Shown here piece after piece: positions 60,442 through 64,000 of a stretch of DNA of 64,000 nt; position 1 is the first letter of the stretch; each line of letters opens with the position of its first letter. Under the pieces are notes generated by a model. That model searched no databases. It worked only from the letters and a program-made list of their open reading frames with translations, and was not told where the DNA came from. This stretch comes from Paracoccaceae bacterium (GTDB lineage: Bacteria; Pseudomonadota; Alphaproteobacteria; Rhodobacterales; Rhodobacteraceae): NCBI GenBank assembly GCA_018607905.1, contig JABBAP010000011.1, forward strand, positions 62,001 to 126,000, written 5' to 3'. The position numbers were made by a program, and so were the translations under genes.

Positions 60442-63400
60442 ATGGCACGGCAACTCCCCTCAGCAGCAGGTGGCATCCTCAGCTATTTTACCCGCCACCG
60501 CACCGCCGCAAACCTTTTGCTCGTGCTCATGTTGGTGATCGGCCTCGGCTCCACCACACAGATCCGCTCGCAATTCTTCCCTGACATCATCATCGACAGC
60601 GTCACCGTCAATGTTGCATGGCAAGGCGCTGGCCCCGAGGACGTGGACAACGGCATCGTCGCGGTTCTGGAACCCGCCCTTCTCTCGGTTGAGGGCATTG
60701 AGAGCTCGCAAAGCACCGCCACCCAAGGGCGCGCGCGCATCTTCCTCGAATTTGAACCGGGTTGGGATATGGCCCGCGCCGCCGACGACGTAAAGGTCGC
60801 CGTCGATGCTGTCACAAGCCTTCCCGAAGGGGCTGATGACCCCACCGTACGGCGCGGCGCTTGGCGTGATCGTGTAACAGACGTGGTTATTTCTGGCCCC
60901 GTTTCCCCCGATCAATTGGGCCGTTTCGCCGATGAATTTTCCGCGCGGCTGTTTCGCGCAGGTATCACACGCACAACAATTCGCGGTGTTTCAGCGCCCG
61001 AAATTGTTATCAACGCGCCCGAACTATCGCTTATTCGCAACGACGTAACCTTGCGCCAAATCGCCGACGCCATCGCAGAAGAGGCCGAGGCCGATCCCGC
61101 AGGCGACGTTGCAGGTGGCTCTGCGCGCGTGCGCACAGGCATCGAAAAACGCTCTGCCGATCAGGTCCAACAAATCGTCGTTCGCTCCAATCCGGATGGT
61201 TCCAAACTGCGTGTCGGCGACGTTGCAAACATCATAGTTGAGGGCGTAGACCGCGAACGCAGCTATTACGTTGGCGACAATCCCGCCGTATCCATCCGCG
61301 TAGATCGCGCCGACCTCGGTGATGCCATTCGCATGCAAACCCGTGTGCAAAGTGTTGCGGATGAAATGCAATTGATCCTCCCCGAAGGGGTCAAGATTGA
61401 ACTCATCCGCACCCGCGCCCAATCCATCAGTGACCGCTTAAATATCCTTGTCGACAACGGCCTGATGGGCCTCGGCCTTGTGGTCTTGCTCCTGTTTATC
61501 TTCCTAAACGCGCGCACCGCTTTCTGGGTCGCCGCAGGCATTCCCGTCGCCATGTTCGCCGCTGTCGCGATCATGTATGCCGCCGGCCTGACCATCAACA
61601 TGGTCTCACTTTTTGGCCTGATCATCACCCTTGGCATCGTGGTGGATGACGCCATCGTGGTGGGTGAGCACGCCGATTTTCGCGCGCGACAACTGGGTGA
61701 AAGCCCGATCAAAGCCGCCGAAAACGCTGCCATCCGCATGGCCCCGCCAGTGTTTTCCGCCACCATCACTACCGTCATCGCCTTTTTCGCGCTAACTGCA
61801 ATCGGCGGGCGTTTCGGCTCGCTGATCATCGACATCCCGTTCACCGTGATCGCCGTTCTTATTGCGTCGTTGATCGAATGCTTCATCATCCTGCCAAACC
61901 ACATGTCCCACGCACTGGCGGCGATCCACGCGAAACGCTGGTACGATTGGCCCTCCACCACCTTCAACAAAGGCTTTGATTGGTTCCGCCACACCGTATT
62001 TCGCCGCTTCATCAACTGGGTCTTGGTGTTCCGTTACCCTGTGCTTGCCGGTGTCATTGTCCTGCTCGCCAGCCAAGCAGCTTTGTTCATCTCAGGCGAT
62101 GTGCGCTGGCGCTTCTTTAACGCGCCTGAACGGGCGTCGATTTCTGGCAACATCGCCATGCTTTCGGGTGCAACACGCGATGACACCGTTGAAATGGTGC
62201 GCGAATTGCAACGCGCCGTGAACGACACCGCCGCAACCTACGAAAAAGAACACGGCATTAACCCCGTGACCTATGTTCTGGCCGAAGTGGGCGGCAACAC
62301 GGGCCGTTCCCTTGCAGGGTCTGATACAAAAGATGTCGATCAGCTCGGCTCCATCGCGGTTGAATTGATCGATGCAGACAGCCGCCCCTACACAAGCTTT
62401 GAATTTGTCGCCGCGATCCAAGACAACGTGCGCAAACACCCGCTTTTGGAAACCGTCAGCTTTCGCGGGTGGCGCTCTGGCCCGGGTGGTGACAGCATAG
62501 ATATCCAGATTTATGGCGCGGACACCGAAACCCTGAAAGCCGCTTCCCAAGCGCTTAAGGCCGCCGTCGCGCAATACCCCGAAGTCTCGGCCGTCGAGGA
62601 TAACCTCGCCTACGACAAAGAAGAACTAATCCTCGAACTCACCCCCCAAGGCCAATCCCTCGGCTTTACCATCGATGCAATTGGCCGCGAACTGCGCTCT
62701 CGCTTAAACGGGATCGAGGCCGCCTCCTTCCCCGTTGGCGTGCGCACCGCAAAGATCACCGTGCGTCTGCCCGAAAGCGAGCTTGCCGCAGATTTCCTCG
62801 ATAAAACCCGCCTGCGCACACCGACAGGCACCTATGTTCCGCTGTCAGATGTCGTCACCGTGGAAACCAAGCTGGGCTTTTCAACGGTGCGGCGCGAAAA
62901 CGGCATCCGCCTAATCTCGGTGACGGGTGACATTTCCGAAGACAACGCCGAGCGCGCCACCTTAATCGAGGATCAAATCCGCAACACCATCATGCCCGAA
63001 ATCGCCTCGGACCTTGGGGTCGAGTTTCGCATGTCAGGCCTTGCTGAACAGGAGGAACAATTCCTCACGGACGCCGCACTTGGCTTTGGCCTTTGCCTGC
63101 TCGGCATCTACCTCACGCTCACGTGGATCTTCGCCAGTTGGACCCGCCCTTTGGTCGTTATGGCGGTTATTCCGTTCGGTTTGATCGGCACAATTTACGG
63201 CCACTACGTTTGGGGCGTTCCGCTATCGATATTCTCGGTCGTTGGCCTTATCGGCATGTCGGGCATCATCATCAACGACAGCATCGTGTTGGTCACCACC
63301 ATCGACGAATACTCAAAATCCCGTGGCCTGTACCCCGCAATCATCGACGCCACCGCCGACAGATTGCGCCCCGTATTGCTCACCACACTCACAACCGTGC

Positions 63401-63849
63401 TTGGCCTCACACCGCTGCTTTACGAAGGCTCCCGTCAGGCAGAATTCCTCAAACCAACGGTCATCACACTGTGCTACGGCCTTGGCGTCGGTTTGTTCCT
63501 TGTCCTTTTGGTAGTTCCATCACTGGTGGTCGTTCAAAAAGACATCGGCAACTTCTTCACCAGCTATCGCCGCGCCGCGATTGGCCGCCACGGTGCATTT
63601 GGTCAGCGCCTGATCGTTTTGTTTGCAACGGCAGTGTCGCTCGCCCTGCTGATCGCCACCATCGGTATCCGCATCGCGACAGACGCCGCCCCTGCTTGGA
63701 TTTCATCGCTAAATATCAGCGCACTCACCAATATGTCGGCGACGATGCAATCACTCGCGACGCTGTTCATCGGCTTAATCCTCACACTGCTGATCGCGTT
63801 CACGCTGGCCGCAATCGTTAACCTGCGCACCAAACGCCGCCCCGTTTAA
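60442..63849 (+). CDS. RND-family efflux transporter permease
   Basis: Inner-membrane proton-driven pump of 1135 residues. Twelve membrane helices in two repeats, with large periplasmic loops after helices 1 and 7. N-terminal GGILSYFTRHRTAANLLLVL, membrane-4 motif LGIVVDDAIVVGEH with the paired aspartates of the proton relay, PPVFSATITTVIAFFAL, and in the second half GMSGIIINDSIVLVTTIDEY. The Trp-Gln-Gly-Ala-rich porter sequence (AWQGAGPEDVDNGI) resembles the HAE-type pumps. A tail of about 80 residues adds two extra hydrophobic segments near the C terminus (LIVLFATAVSLALLIATIGI and ATLFIGLILTLLIAFTLAAI). No outer-membrane factor gene is seen. Substrate is unknown. Confidence 0.93.
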   Translation: MARQLPSAAGGILSYFTRHRTAANLLLVLMLVIGLGSTTQIRSQFFPDIIIDSVTVNVAWQGAGPEDVDNGIVAVLEPALLSVEGIESSQSTATQGRARIFLEFEPGWDMARAADDVKVAVDAVTSLPEGADDPTVRRGAWRDRVTDVVISGPVSPDQLGRFADEFSARLFRAGITRTTIRGVSAPEIVINAPELSLIRNDVTLRQIADAIAEEAEADPAGDVAGGSARVRTGIEKRSADQVQQIVVRSNPDGSKLRVGDVANIIVEGVDRERSYYVGDNPAVSIRVDRADLGDAIRMQTRVQSVADEMQLILPEGVKIELIRTRAQSISDRLNILVDNGLMGLGLVVLLLFIFLNARTAFWVAAGIPVAMFAAVAIMYAAGLTINMVSLFGLIITLGIVVDDAIVVGEHADFRARQLGESPIKAAENAAIRMAPPVFSATITTVIAFFALTAIGGRFGSLIIDIPFTVIAVLIASLIECFIILPNHMSHALAAIHAKRWYDWPSTTFNKGFDWFRHTVFRRFINWVLVFRYPVLAGVIVLLASQAALFISGDVRWRFFNAPERASISGNIAMLSGATRDDTVEMVRELQRAVNDTAATYEKEHGINPVTYVLAEVGGNTGRSLAGSDTKDVDQLGSIAVELIDADSRPYTSFEFVAAIQDNVRKHPLLETVSFRGWRSGPGGDSIDIQIYGADTETLKAASQALKAAVAQYPEVSAVEDNLAYDKEELILELTPQGQSLGFTIDAIGRELRSRLNGIEAASFPVGVRTAKITVRLPESELAADFLDKTRLRTPTGTYVPLSDVVTVETKLGFSTVRRENGIRLISVTGDISEDNAERATLIEDQIRNTIMPEIASDLGVEFRMSGLAEQEEQFLTDAALGFGLCLLGIYLTLTWIFASWTRPLVVMAVIPFGLIGTIYGHYVWGVPLSIFSVVGLIGMSGIIINDSIVLVTTIDEYSKSRGLYPAIIDATADRLRPVLLTTLTTVLGLTPLLYEGSRQAEFLKPTVITLCYGLGVGLFLVLLVVPSLVVVQKDIGNFFTSYRRAAIGRHGAFGQRLIVLFATAVSLALLIATIGIRIATDAAPAWISSLNISALTNMSATMQSLATLFIGLILTLLIAFTLAAIVNLRTKRRPV

Positions 63850-63881
63850 TCCGTAGGCTGAACATCTTTCGCTAATCTATA

Positions 63882-64000
63882 TCAAGCGTCGCGCAGCCAA
63901 ACATCTAGCTCCGCACGATCCGTCATAAACCCGTTCACAGGATGGCCCCGATCCGCCACCCCGATTGAAATGCCAGCAAACAGCATTTCCGCGTCAGGCG
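63882..64000 (-). CDS. Nitroreductase family protein, 3' end only
   Basis: The last 38 codons of a minus-strand gene that enters from beyond the window. Stop TGA at 63882-63884; the visible peptide reads PDAEMLFAGISIGVADRG, then HPVNGFMTDRAELDVWLRDA. The GxSIGxxDxxxPVN...R pattern is the usual C terminus of NfnB-type flavin nitroreductases. Identification rests on a short fragment. Confidence 0.6.
   Translation of the reverse strand, partial: PDAEMLFAGISIGVADRGHPVNGFMTDRAELDVWLRDA

Noticed and set aside
1-64000. tRNA, rRNA, CRISPR arrays, insertion sequences, prophage or integrase genes
   Set aside because: No T-loop-like GTTCGAATC cores in a tRNA context, no spaced direct repeats and no transposase or integrase motifs were found on reading through.

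Overview
This 64 kb window looks like a chromosomal segment of a marine alphaproteobacterium of the order Rhodobacterales (Roseobacter group). The evidence is the gene complement: a class II DAHP synthase, the PhaZ/PhaC/phasin/PhaR polyhydroxyalkanoate cluster, the cell-cycle regulator TrcR, the tiny aa3 oxidase subunit IV, a COQ9-family protein, a DmdC-like acyl-CoA dehydrogenase and a DMGDH-like flavoprotein beside a branched-chain-type ABC transporter. The genome is compact, with many 4-base ATGA overlaps inside operons and six convergent gene pairs that share a 4-base overlap of their stop codons. I saw no rRNA, tRNA, CRISPR array, phage, insertion sequence or replication origin.

Layout. 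1-2993: truncated DAHP synthase, a GlxA/GbdR-like AraC regulator, and a PQQ sugar dehydrogenase. 3149-11237: a seven-gene operon with a HAAT (Liv-type) ABC transporter, a small secreted protein and an 807-residue sarcosine/dimethylglycine dehydrogenase-like protein. 11234-17636: DUF2855 protein, then the PHA granule cluster phaZ<->phaC-phasin-phaR with PhaR-type operator sequences, followed by ytoQ and dtd. 17638-29974: a galactoside utilisation locus (alpha-galactosidase GH4, beta-galactosidase GH42, sugar ABC transporter, SDR, lactonase, KDGal kinase and KDPGal aldolase) with a divergent IclR regulator, transporter ATPase and a phytanoyl-CoA-dioxygenase-like enzyme. No galactonate dehydratase is present.

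29971-41693 holds housekeeping and lipid genes: Sua5, an acyl-CoA dehydrogenase/MBL/DUF6173 operon, cytochrome oxidase subunit IV, a lipoprotein, a D,D-carboxypeptidase, ClpS, an RsmC-like methyltransferase, an SDR lacking its catalytic lysine, a DMT exporter, TrcR and an RNase T2. 41824-44816 holds a short RTX protein, a CueR regulator whose 19-bp-spacer promoter points into a dead DUF4396-like gene, and RsgA. 44826-50990 holds quinone reductase, a class IV aminotransferase, DUF1304, COQ9, ribosomal protein S21, a BASS-like transporter, YqgE and a DsbD-alpha-like protein. 50994-56238 is a leftward block: two tandem DUF805 genes, plsY, a noncatalytic dihydroorotase, a PH-like membrane protein, pyrB and a membrane protein. 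56365-63849 is a rightward block: uracil-DNA glycosylase, phosphoesterase, MoaB, Nudix, then an RND efflux adaptor and pump. The window closes in the 3' end of a nitroreductase gene.

The most noteworthy observations are the intact CueR-type promoter feeding a triply disrupted gene, a tandem 50-residue helical module at the C terminus of the RND adaptor, the galactoside locus with both alpha- and beta-galactosidase, the PhaR operator placed inside the phasin promoter, the Lys-to-Cys SDR and the metal-ligand-less dihydroorotase paired with pyrB.
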